From the NCBI GenBank assembly GCA_046582185.1, contig JAYGEX010000019.1:62001-126000 (forward strand): DNA of 64,000 bases, in the 5' to 3' direction. The stretch comes from GCA-002726655 sp046582185 (lineage in GTDB: Bacteria > Pseudomonadota > Gammaproteobacteria > Pseudomonadales > Azotimanducaceae). This document shows, one piece after another, positions 43,442 to 51,221 of the stretch. Each line of letters opens with the position of its first letter. The first letter of the stretch is position 1. A program made the translations under genes and the position numbers. The notes under the pieces were generated by a model, which had not been told where the DNA came from, did not search any database, and saw nothing but the letters and a program-made list of their open reading frames with translations.

Positions 43442-44179
43442 ATGAAATTAGTTCTATCGACATTGTTGTTAATGTACTCAGGTATCGCCCTCGCAGCTGA
43501 GTGCGTCATCCTGCTCCATGGCCTGGCGCGGTCAGCGAGTACCATGGAAAAGCTGGAGGTCAAGCTGATAGATAATGGTTATATAGTTGCTAACATCGAT
43601 TACCCGTCCAGGCACTTAGAGGTTGAAAAATTGGCTGAGCTTGCAGTTGGTGCTGGCATTAGCGAGTGTGCAGAGGCTAATGCGAGTCCCCTGAATTTTG
43701 TTACTCACTCTTTGGGTGGCATCCTTGTTCGTCAGTATTACAAAATACATGAGCCTGAAAGCCTTCATCGAGTGGTGATGCTAGGGCCGCCAAATAATGG
43801 TAGTGAAGTCGTAGACCATTTCAGGAATGTTCCCGGCTACGAGTTGCTGAATGGCCCTGCGGGCCTGCAACTTGGTACAGGCCCTGATTCTGTACCCTTG
43901 AAGCTTGGCCCTGTGAACTTTCAGTTGGGGGTGATTGCTGGCACTCAATCCATGAATCCTATTTTGTCCCTATTACTGGAAAACCCGGATGACGGAAAGG
44001 TTTCTGTAAAGAGCACTAAAGTCGAAGGTATGTGCGCTCATGTATCACTGCCAACTATGCATCCATTTATGATGAAGAATGAGGCAGCTATCGATGAAGT
44101 CCTTAGCTTCCTTGCAAGCGGGGAGTTTAAAAGTGAACAAGCGTTGGCCGTCGAATGTCCGGAGTTCTTGAACGAATGA
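43442..44179 (+). CDS. Secreted alpha/beta-hydrolase (lipase/acyltransferase-like)
   Basis: A 245-residue protein with a signal peptide (about 1-18, cleaved near 'IALAAE'). The oxyanion segment is 'VILLHGLARSAS' and the nucleophile elbow is 'VTHSLGG'. Then follow 'VVMLGPPNNGSEVVDHF' and a late Asp/His region ('DDGKVSVKSTK', 'TMHPFMM'), as in lipase-like proteins with PGAP1/GrsT-type folds. It should act in the periplasm on lipids or esters. Its stop overlaps the start of the next, damaged gene (ATGA). Confidence 0.85.
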   Translation: MKLVLSTLLLMYSGIALAAECVILLHGLARSASTMEKLEVKLIDNGYIVANIDYPSRHLEVEKLAELAVGAGISECAEANASPLNFVTHSLGGILVRQYYKIHEPESLHRVVMLGPPNNGSEVVDHFRNVPGYELLNGPAGLQLGTGPDSVPLKLGPVNFQLGVIAGTQSMNPILSLLLENPDDGKVSVKSTKVEGMCAHVSLPTMHPFMMKNEAAIDEVLSFLASGEFKSEQALAVECPEFLNE

Positions 44180-44944
44180 GCATTAGTGAGCAAGACACAA
44201 TCTGTTTGGTGACCGCCTTAAATGACTCTACCGGCGAACTACTGGAGAAGGCAGAGAAAAATTGGAGCGCACTTGAGCAAAGGTTTAAACACATTGCTGT
44301 TCACTTAACCGATAGCACGAATCAGGCATGAGTAAACTTCCTGGCGGATCAGAATATACCGATAATGAGTTCGCCCAGCAGTTGGGATCATATTGGATTA
44401 CATCGAAGACGTTCCCTGGAGGAAGGGCTTACGACACTTCGACTCGAATAATTTCCTTTATTCAGATCCTGATCATATTTTTCGCTGGGTGGAACGAAAT
44501 CCTGATGACCTGGATCGGGTTCTTGGGAAATTCAGCGCCCAGGATTGCCTTGTCGTTGGTAGAACCAGGCAAGGGTTGGCGGCTGCCCCCGATCGTTTAA
44601 GACAGACCGAGGAAATTGTTAACCACATATTTAGTCTGTTGACAGATGATTCCTGGGATCTGATGATGGCGGTACGTTGCTTGTCGAGGTCCGCCGCTGA
44701 ATATCTGGTGAGTAATTGTAATGTAAACACTCTCGGAAACGATGTGGCCTGGCCGCTGCTGTTACGTAAACATGGATTCAAGCTGGATTATGAGGAAGCC
44801 GATGGTCTGCGTTACGAGACTAATGATGTCTATGTGAACGATGTAGAAGATGTCCTTAGTGATGATCCAGCGGCCTGGATGTTACGAGAGTACGCGGCAA
44901 ATCAGCATATGGATGCTATGCGGCCTTATTTGCAACGAGCTTGA
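44176..44944 (+). pseudogene. Conserved glycosyltransferase-like gene with two frameshifts
   Basis: Three frames make up one gene of about 250 codons. The first (ATG 44176, overlapping the lipase stop) gives 'ICLVTALNDSTGELLEKA' and 'WSALEQRFKHIAVHLTDST', and stops at 44330. A short middle frame follows from 44328, and the third (about 44393-44944) gives 'NNFLYSDPDHIFRWVERNP', 'VVGRTRQG' and 'NTLGNDVAWPLLLRKHGF'. The pattern resembles a family of GT-A-like proteins with a DxD-type 'SDPDH', known to me only as conserved and uncharacterised. Two shifts are required, so the gene is probably dead unless the sequence is wrong. Confidence 0.65.
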
Positions 44945-45017
44945 TTTTCCTTCACCTCAGGGCGAGCAATATCTTTCCAGTGCGTCGCTTGTCAGTCTCT
45001 TGTATGTCAAAATTGTA

Positions 45018-45998
45018 ATGATGAACGAAGAAGTCAAACCCTCAGGAAAGCCAAAACGGATAAAGCCCAAGATTGTCTATTCGGATTATTATTCCGACCA
45101 TCTTGCGCCGCGCTATTGGGCGACCTGGTTGGGATTATTCGGCATGGCAATCTGTGCCTACTTACCCTATCGCGTGACCCTGCTGTGCGGAAAGATCTTC
45201 GGCTACCTGCTGTACTATTTTGCTCGCAGTCGACGGAATATCACCAGCACAAATATTGCACTTTGCTTCCCTCATCTGAGCAAAATGGGGCAAGCTGAAT
45301 TGGTAAAGGAAACAATCATCGACAATGGCGTGGGATTACTTGAACTGTGCATCGCATGGTTTAACTATCAACGAATCAAGCCTGATATGATTGAACTGGA
45401 GGGAGAGCAGAATCTCATTGATGCTATTGCTCTGGGCAAAGGGGTTATTCTGGTAGGTGCGCATTACACGACTCTCGATTTGGGTGGCGTATTGATGGCT
45501 AAATATCATAAGGTGGGTGTGATGTTTCGTGCTAACAAGAATCCACTGTTTGATCTGGTGATGCGTAACTCTCGCGGTGAATTCTGCCAGGAAGTTATCG
45601 AGCGTGGTGATATGCGTTCGGTTATTCGTTTCATAAGGAAGGGCGGCGTGATGTGGTATGCCCCGGACCAGGACTACGGTCGTAAGCAATCAGTGTTTGC
45701 GCCTTTTTTCGGTATAGAGGCTTCGACAATAAATGTCATTCCCCGCCTGGTGAAGCTGAACCAGTCTCCGGTTTTAATTTTGAGTCATCATAGAAAACTG
45801 GACAAGAGTGGTTATATCCTGTCCATTAGTGAACCTTTGAAGGACTTTCCTTCTGGTGATGATCGAGCAGATGCGATGGTTATCAATGATGGGCTGGAAG
45901 CTCAAATTCGGAAGTATCCGCAACAATATATGTGGTTACACAGGCGGTTTAAGACCAGACCCGATGGCGAAGCAACACTTTACCAAAGTAATAAATGA
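45018..45998 (+). CDS. LpxL/LpxM-type lipid A acyltransferase
   Basis: A 326-residue inner-membrane acyltransferase. The catalytic HX4D is 'GAHYTTLDLGG', followed by the substrate block 'GVMFRANKNPLFDLVMRNSRGE' and 'MWYAPDQDYGRKQSVFAPFFGIEA'. One membrane anchor lies near residues 35-60. It should add a secondary acyl chain to lipid A precursors using acyl-ACP. The start at 45018 is preferred because the long in-frame extension to 44850 overlaps the previous gene and is not family-like. Several LpxL paralogues exist in gammaproteobacteria; which one this is remains open. Confidence 0.88.
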   Translation: MMNEEVKPSGKPKRIKPKIVYSDYYSDHLAPRYWATWLGLFGMAICAYLPYRVTLLCGKIFGYLLYYFARSRRNITSTNIALCFPHLSKMGQAELVKETIIDNGVGLLELCIAWFNYQRIKPDMIELEGEQNLIDAIALGKGVILVGAHYTTLDLGGVLMAKYHKVGVMFRANKNPLFDLVMRNSRGEFCQEVIERGDMRSVIRFIRKGGVMWYAPDQDYGRKQSVFAPFFGIEASTINVIPRLVKLNQSPVLILSHHRKLDKSGYILSISEPLKDFPSGDDRADAMVINDGLEAQIRKYPQQYMWLHRRFKTRPDGEATLYQSNK

Positions 45999-46094
45999 AG
46001 CATTGATGATAAGAAGTATGCGTATAATTGGCTCATGTTTTCGATTCAACTATTGAAGTCTTGAGTCACCTCAATTCCCTCGGTTTACATTCCT

Positions 46095-47345
46095 GTGAAT
46101 ACTACTGAATTAGCTCGAAATCTTCTTTCTCCCATCTATGGCTGGCGATGGGTGCTTGCGATCGTTTTCTTTTTCTCCGGCCTTGCTGGTTTTCTTTCCG
46201 GTGTTGAAGTCAGTGAGCGTGACATTACGGACGTTAATTTCCTGACGAAGGTCTATTACACGCTGGGCTTGTTTATTCTTGGCGGAATGGATCTGGGCGT
46301 CCCGGTTTCCGGCCCATGGTGGGGAAGGGCACTGCTTTGGATTGGCTACTTCGGCGCGCCGCTCCTGATGGGTTCCACCATTATCGATTGGGTGAGCCAG
46401 GTTGTGAATAACCAGAACCGTTGGCTGAAGCAGCTGCGCGGCCATATCGTGCTGGTGGGGACCAATGATCTGACTCACAGTGTCTTGGAGAAACTTGAGA
46501 ATCTGAAGCTGGGCAATTCGCTTGTCGTTGTCGATAAAGAGATTAGCGCTGCACAAGCTACAGAATTCACGCAACGCTACGGCGCAAAAGTTTTACAGGG
46601 AGATTTCACTAACGATTTTTTCCTGTCAAGGTTGCGGCTGTCTCGATCGAAGCGAATCATTCTCGCCAGTGAGAATGATTTTGATAATTTTGAAGCCGCC
46701 AGCAAGATTCTCGAAGCTGATCCCGATATGGGTAACCGCATTCTGGTCCATTCAAACCGTTTGCGGTTTATGCGGGTACTGCAGGCATCGAGGGTGGTTA
46801 AAGAATGCACAGTTTTTAATTGTCATCATCTGGCGGCGCAACACTTCGTCAAGAATGTGATGATGGAACACTTTAAATCCACAGAAGATCTGGATACGGT
46901 TGTTCTCGCGGGGTTTGGTCGCTTCGGGCAGACAATTCTCGAAGAACTTCAAACCCTCGCCAGGGGTGAGGTGTCCGAGATTGGCCTCATCGATATTGAT
47001 GCCAGTCGGCGCGTGCTGGTGGTCAACGAACAGTCTGGCATTAGTGATGTCTTTGATTTGAAAATCGTCGAAGGTGAGATTGGCCACCCGAAGGTGTGGG
47101 AAAAGCTGGCTGGCGACATTGACCTAAACAGAGGCAAGCCATTCATTTTACTGGCGACCGGCATGGATCAGGAGAATTTGCGAACGGGCTTATGGCTGAA
47201 ACGACATTATCCTAATGCCAAGATTATGGTTCGTAGCGCGCGTCCGTCGCATTTCGCTGAATCTGTATGCGGCGCTGCAGATATTCACGCCTTTGGCCTC
47301 TCCCGGCTAATTCATGACGCCATGCCCGATGAGTGGTTCATATAA
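46095..47345 (+). CDS. Two-TM channel-like protein with two RCK (TrkA-N) domains
   Basis: A 416-residue membrane protein. Two membrane helices (about 18-37 and 77-100) flank a re-entrant-like segment (53-70, 'VYYTLGLFILGGMDLGVP') where K+ channels carry TVGYG; that filter is absent. Two Rossmann RCK-type domains follow: the first begins 'GHIVLVGTNDLTHSVLEKL', the second 'TVVLAGFGRFGQTILEEL' with GxGxxG. It may be a ligand-gated ion channel with an unusual filter or a channel-derived sensor. The start is GTG 46095. Confidence 0.75.
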   Translation: MNTTELARNLLSPIYGWRWVLAIVFFFSGLAGFLSGVEVSERDITDVNFLTKVYYTLGLFILGGMDLGVPVSGPWWGRALLWIGYFGAPLLMGSTIIDWVSQVVNNQNRWLKQLRGHIVLVGTNDLTHSVLEKLENLKLGNSLVVVDKEISAAQATEFTQRYGAKVLQGDFTNDFFLSRLRLSRSKRIILASENDFDNFEAASKILEADPDMGNRILVHSNRLRFMRVLQASRVVKECTVFNCHHLAAQHFVKNVMMEHFKSTEDLDTVVLAGFGRFGQTILEELQTLARGEVSEIGLIDIDASRRVLVVNEQSGISDVFDLKIVEGEIGHPKVWEKLAGDIDLNRGKPFILLATGMDQENLRTGLWLKRHYPNAKIMVRSARPSHFAESVCGAADIHAFGLSRLIHDAMPDEWFI

Positions 47346-47379
47346 TTATTACTTGATCGATATCTTTAAACCCTTTTGT

Positions 47380-47712
47380 TTAAACATCATTTGCCAATTT
47401 GACCGCCGTCCCGGTAGCACTCACCATCATCATACCGTTTGTTTGGTCGAAACTTTCATAGTCCAGGTCAACGCCGATAACAGCATCTGCCTCTAATTCT
47501 GCTGCCCAGTCTTCCAGGTCTTCAAGTGCGATAAGCCTCGCCTTTCCCAATTCCTTCTCATAGGATGCGGAACGACCGCCGACCACATCCCTTATGGCTG
47601 CAAACATATCTCTGAAGATGTTTGCGCCGAGTATTGCCTCGCCGGCCACAATGCCGAGATACTCTGTGACGCGCTTTCCCTGGATATTGTTCGTTGTGGT
47701 AATGATCATCAA
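47380..47712 (-). CDS. YbjQ family (UPF0145) protein
   Basis: A 110-residue YbjQ-type protein: 'GKRVTEYLGIVAGEAILGANI', 'RDVVGGRSASYEKELGKA' and 'EADAVIGVDLDYE'. It forms pentamers in solved structures; function unknown, sometimes labelled heavy-metal binding. It is convergent with the channel gene, with an AT-rich 7-bp inverted repeat (47365-47384) spanning the junction. Confidence 0.92.
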   Translation of the reverse strand: MMIITTTNNIQGKRVTEYLGIVAGEAILGANIFRDMFAAIRDVVGGRSASYEKELGKARLIALEDLEDWAAELEADAVIGVDLDYESFDQTNGMMMVSATGTAVKLANDV

Positions 47713-47770
47713 ATTGTCTTCTTTAAAATGTCCATGCGTATGTTAAGCGTTGAATATACAGGGATAAAGG

Positions 47771-48454
47771 TCAATGCTTTACGATCAGTATTTCTCCTGA
47801 GGCCTTAACCGGGCGCTTCATAAATTTCGCTACCAGTTCTACATCTTCATATTTCTCATCGCAAAGATTGGCAAGATCTGTGAACGGTGGCCTGCAGGGG
47901 TCGGCAATAAGGATTTGCGTGATACCTGCGCGCTTTGCCCTTGAGATCAGCTTGGCAAGGATGCCGGTCATTTCATCCCAGTAACAAATATCCGCGCCTA
48001 GGATGACATCGAAATTACTGAGGTAATCGACGGTAAGTTTCTGGAAAGATTTTCTTTCGCCTTTCATGTTCAGTCCGTTGACGCTGCTATGGAGGTCCAG
48101 ATAAGGCAGTACGTTGCCATCAGCATCGATGCCAGTCACCTTGCTATTGAAGTTCTTTGCACAATAGAGACCAAGCAGCCCCCAGCCACATCCGATCTCG
48201 AGGACCCGGGAATTCTTCCTGAGTGGGTGCTTCTTGAGGTAGTCCATGATCAAGAAGCTGGAGTTCCAGAACTTGTTACCATGCATTTCGGCCTGATGGC
48301 CTTCACGCTTCAAGCGGCGAATATCCTTATGATTCGCATTGAGTATCTTTATACCAAACGCGCGGCGCATGGTCCGGCTTGTGGATGTTGAGCGAGTACT
48401 GGTTTTGGCAGAAGAGGCGGCGCTGGCCCTCTTCGACTTGGGCTTTGCAGGCAT
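47771..48454 (-). CDS. Class I SAM methyltransferase (METTL21/NNMT-like) with Ser/Lys-rich N-terminus
   Basis: A 227-residue methyltransferase. The SAM-binding loop is 'VLEIGCGWGLLGLYCAK', followed by 'VTGIDADGNVLPYL' and 'FDVILGADICYWDEM'. The pattern is closest to METTL21-like protein-lysine methyltransferases. The first 30 residues are a low-complexity Ser/Thr/Ala/Lys tail, an unusual extension that could bind nucleic acid or be disordered. It follows the VOC gene in the same direction. Confidence 0.8.
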   Translation of the reverse strand: MPAKPKSKRASAASSAKTSTRSTSTSRTMRRAFGIKILNANHKDIRRLKREGHQAEMHGNKFWNSSFLIMDYLKKHPLRKNSRVLEIGCGWGLLGLYCAKNFNSKVTGIDADGNVLPYLDLHSSVNGLNMKGERKSFQKLTVDYLSNFDVILGADICYWDEMTGILAKLISRAKRAGITQILIADPCRPPFTDLANLCDEKYEDVELVAKFMKRPVKASGEILIVKH

Positions 48455-48500
48455 GAAAATTAACTTCAGAAAAACGAAGCGGCTATTCTACCCGTTCGCC

Positions 48501-49367
48501 TTAGGGCGTAAAAGCATCGCGGCCATGTTCATAGCCGAAAAAGGATTGCGCTGCATTTCGGTTGATTAGTGGTCGCTGAAACATTGGGTGGTGCAGGCTT
48601 CTTACTTCATGTTCGAGTTCGAATAGTGGCCTACCTGACTTCGGGTCGACAATAGTCTGGAATCGGTACTGGTTGTCGTCAGACTCTTCCGTAATCAGTT
48701 TGTTTTTCTTAAGAAACTGATAGGGAGAAGAGAAGTTGATGACATAGATGGCGATGTGGTGACCATCATAATCTTTCTCAGCGCGAGAACTTTCCTTGAA
48801 CCTTAATACTTGCCCCTGGCCAATTTGCGCTTCGCAGATACCATTTGCAGCAACGGCAGCGACCTGGAAGACCTGTTTGTAGAAGCGTGCGATTCCCTGG
48901 GCTGTATTCCGGGCAACCGAAAATTCGATATAGGGAATGCCCAGCTTCATATGCCCAAATTTGCCGGGTGCATGACATCTGATTTTATTGCCCCAGGGGC
49001 AGGTGACATCAATATTCGACTTATTGACTTTAAAATTAAATTTGGTGTCGGCGAGCCTCTTGGCGACGCGTTGCAGTCGGGATTCAAGTTCTGTCAGGGA
49101 AGGGACAACAACACCAGTACGACCACGCAGGACCTGAGGTTTGGCGGTAGGCAAGTGGAATTGCTGTGCGCCGACGTTGATCCAAACGTTAAATGGGCCG
49201 AAGTCTATGTACGGGTCGCGCGTAAATCCTAGGCCATTGACATAGAAGAACGTTGCTAGAGCCTGATCAGGAACAGTGACGTTAACGTGCTCCATCGCCA
49301 GGATATTACCCACATCCTTGCTGGCTCGATCGAATTTTGGCTTAGGGTTCTTGCTGGTCATTGGCAT
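48501..49367 (-). CDS. Two-domain VOC (glyoxalase/dioxygenase-fold) protein
   Basis: A 288-residue protein with two VOC modules. The first begins 'MEHVNVTVPDQALATFFYVNGLGF' (about 25-130) and the second 'IPYIEFSVARNTAQGIARFYKQ' (about 145-245). The C-terminus has 'FELEHEVRSLHHPMF'. The arrangement resembles extradiol-dioxygenase-like VOC proteins; metal ligands are not all certain. It is probably cotranscribed with the methyltransferase gene 46 bases downstream. Confidence 0.75.
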   Translation of the reverse strand: MPMTSKNPKPKFDRASKDVGNILAMEHVNVTVPDQALATFFYVNGLGFTRDPYIDFGPFNVWINVGAQQFHLPTAKPQVLRGRTGVVVPSLTELESRLQRVAKRLADTKFNFKVNKSNIDVTCPWGNKIRCHAPGKFGHMKLGIPYIEFSVARNTAQGIARFYKQVFQVAAVAANGICEAQIGQGQVLRFKESSRAEKDYDGHHIAIYVINFSSPYQFLKKNKLITEESDDNQYRFQTIVDPKSGRPLFELEHEVRSLHHPMFQRPLINRNAAQSFFGYEHGRDAFTP

Positions 49368-49431
49368 CCCTTAATATAGATATGATTCCAGTATACTTGT
49401 TGGCGTGGGTGTCTTCTACATCCGTGATTTT

Positions 49432-49698
49432 CGCTTAGTTAGTTCCCGTCCATAAATAGCTAAACTAGAACAATATATGCAAAATTATAGATCCGTTAGC
49501 TATATAAAACAATCACTTACCAGGGAAGTAACACCGGAGGTTTCTATTTATGGACGAGCGCTAGTTAGTTCCTGGCTGGAAATAGCATATATTTGGCCAG
49601 AGTCACAGCATACAAATATAGTTAGACAGACAATTCAATCACTTACAAAGGAAGTAACATCGGAGGATTTCAATTACGGACAAGAACTAGTTAAGAGA
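49432..49698 (+). repeat. Degenerate 126-bp tandem repeat
   Basis: Sequence repeats with a constant offset of 126 bases. GCTTAGTTAGTTCC at 49433-49446 recurs at 49558-49572, and the block 49495-49560 (GTTAG...CAATCACTTAC...GGAAGTAACA...CGGAGG) recurs at 49621-49686. The copies differ mostly by substitutions, several of them synonymous in the frame of 49477. A 13-bp inverted repeat also spans the first unit (CGTCCATAAATAG at 49447-49459, CTATTTATGGACG at 49544-49556). The region is AT-rich relative to its neighbours. Confidence 0.65.
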
Positions 49699-49737
49699 AC
49701 GGGCTTTTCATCTCAATGTGCTATTCTGGTTCGGTAA
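49477..49737 (+). CDS. Possible repeat-derived small ORF
   Basis: An 86-residue frame across the tandem repeat. It contains the peptide 'QSLTREVTPE...YGRALV' and, 42 residues later, 'QSLTKEVTSE...YGQELV'. The similarity in frame and the synonymous changes suggest it derives from a coding repeat. A TAA stop interrupts the same frame just upstream (49453-49455), and no ribosome site is clear. It may be a remnant of a longer repeat protein. I recognise no family. Confidence 0.25.
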   Translation: MQNYRSVSYIKQSLTREVTPEVSIYGRALVSSWLEIAYIWPESQHTNIVRQTIQSLTKEVTSEDFNYGQELVKRTGFSSQCAILVR

Positions 49738-49763
49738 TGGCTTTGATGATTGTGTGAATAATA

Positions 49764-51197
49764 ATGAATAGAATAGCGCCTTTTTGTTTGCTTTTTTGTT
49801 TGCTTTTTTGTCTGCTTTTTTCCGCCATGCTGCTTGCAGCGGATGAGCTGCGCATAGTTGTTGGCGAGGAAGGACAATTGGATGTCAGCCTCACCATTTA
49901 TAATGACAATTTCGCATTGATTCATGAGCGCAGGGAGATTGCCTTACCTGTCGGCAGGTTTGAGCTGGAATATCAGGACGTAGCCAGAACCATCGATCCG
50001 TCGTCCGTACAGGTATCCTCTGATGGCGGTTCGCTGGTAATACTTGAGCAAAGTTACCACTATGATCTGGTCAACAAGAGAATACTGCTGGAGAAATTCC
50101 TTGGCAGAAAGATAAAGTATTCACGGACTGTATTGGATGGTAACCAGCTCGAGAAGGTGCTTCGCGAGGGTATCTTGCTGTCTATCAATCCCGAGGTTGT
50201 ACTGTTTGGTGATGAAATAGAGATTGGCCCTGAAGGTACCATTTCACTTGCATATGAGCCGAATAACCTGAGAACAGTACCGACCTTGCTGTGGAGGATG
50301 GACAACAAGCATCGAGATGATCAGAAGCTTGAAGTATCATACATTGCCACTGGGATTTCGTGGCGCCCGGATTATGTATTCACTTTGAATCAGCTGGGTA
50401 CCAGGGCAGACCTGGTAGCATGGGTGACCATTGAGAATCGTAGTGGTGCACAGTTTTGGAATGCGAAAGTGAAGTTGGTTGCCGGGAATGTGAGACGGCT
50501 GCAAGCGGCGAGGAGAGGCGTTCGTCATGCAGTATCAATGGAAATGGCGGATGTAAGCGCCAGCCGAAAGCAAATGCCCTCACAGAATTCATTCTTTGAC
50601 TATCATCTCTATGAGTTCGACCATCGCTCGAATTTTTTGGCCAATTCTGTCAAACAACTGAGATTACTCGAAGCCAAGGACATACGGGTGACGCAGTCGT
50701 ATTCTTTCAGCGGCGAAGTCGTACAATACCAACGTCAGGGTGTGCAAAAGCAAAATGCCGATATTCAGATCTCTTTCGTCAATAACGGCAAGAACAATCT
50801 TGATGTTCCACTACCCAGTGGTAGGTTTAGAACCTATAAGCAAGATGAAGACGGCCAGCTTCTGTTTGTGGGTGAAGATAGCATTGCTCACACTCCAGCG
50901 GATTCAGATGTGAATCTGATTATTGGTCAGGCCTTTGATGTCACGGCTAAACGAACGCAGGTTGCTTATCGTCGCTTGGGGGATAGAGGGGCAGAAGTGA
51001 GCCATGAGATTGTCGTCAAGAATAACAAAAAAGAGAAGATTGAAGTCTCCCTAAAGGAAATGCTTCAGGGTGACTGGACGATTGTCCAGCAGAGCCATAA
51101 GGGTGAACGATCCAGTAGCGGTATGCAGTTGTTCAAGATTAAACTGGCCAAAGGCAAAGAGGAAACCGTTCGATATACAGTTAGGTTTAATTACTAG
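49764..51197 (+). CDS. DUF4139 domain-containing exported protein with a repeat-built signal peptide
   Basis: A 477-residue periplasmic or surface protein of the DUF4139 family ('YIATGISWRPDYVFTLN', 'LVAWVTIENRSGAQFWNAKVKLVAG', 'FVNNGKNNLDVPLPSGRFR', and a C-terminal beta domain). The signal peptide hydrophobic core is made by a 12-bp tandem repeat, C-L-L-F three times (49780-49821), so slippage would lengthen or shorten it without a frameshift. The function of DUF4139 proteins is unknown. It is convergent with recQ, 24 bases apart. Confidence 0.88.
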   Translation: MNRIAPFCLLFCLLFCLLFSAMLLAADELRIVVGEEGQLDVSLTIYNDNFALIHERREIALPVGRFELEYQDVARTIDPSSVQVSSDGGSLVILEQSYHYDLVNKRILLEKFLGRKIKYSRTVLDGNQLEKVLREGILLSINPEVVLFGDEIEIGPEGTISLAYEPNNLRTVPTLLWRMDNKHRDDQKLEVSYIATGISWRPDYVFTLNQLGTRADLVAWVTIENRSGAQFWNAKVKLVAGNVRRLQAARRGVRHAVSMEMADVSASRKQMPSQNSFFDYHLYEFDHRSNFLANSVKQLRLLEAKDIRVTQSYSFSGEVVQYQRQGVQKQNADIQISFVNNGKNNLDVPLPSGRFRTYKQDEDGQLLFVGEDSIAHTPADSDVNLIIGQAFDVTAKRTQVAYRRLGDRGAEVSHEIVVKNNKKEKIEVSLKEMLQGDWTIVQQSHKGERSSSGMQLFKIKLAKGKEETVRYTVRFNY

Positions 51198-51221
51198 TTT
51201 TCAGGGGCTCGTTTTCAAGAG

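Noticed and set aside
47365..47384. Terminator between the channel gene and ybjQ
   Set aside because: The 7-bp repeat TTTAAAC/GTTTAAA is purely AT-rich apart from one pair and overlaps the ybjQ stop; too weak to call.
49432..49698. CRISPR array or integron attC sites
   Set aside because: The 126-base unit is too long and too diverged for CRISPR repeats, has no regular spacers, and no integrase or clear R/L boxes are seen.
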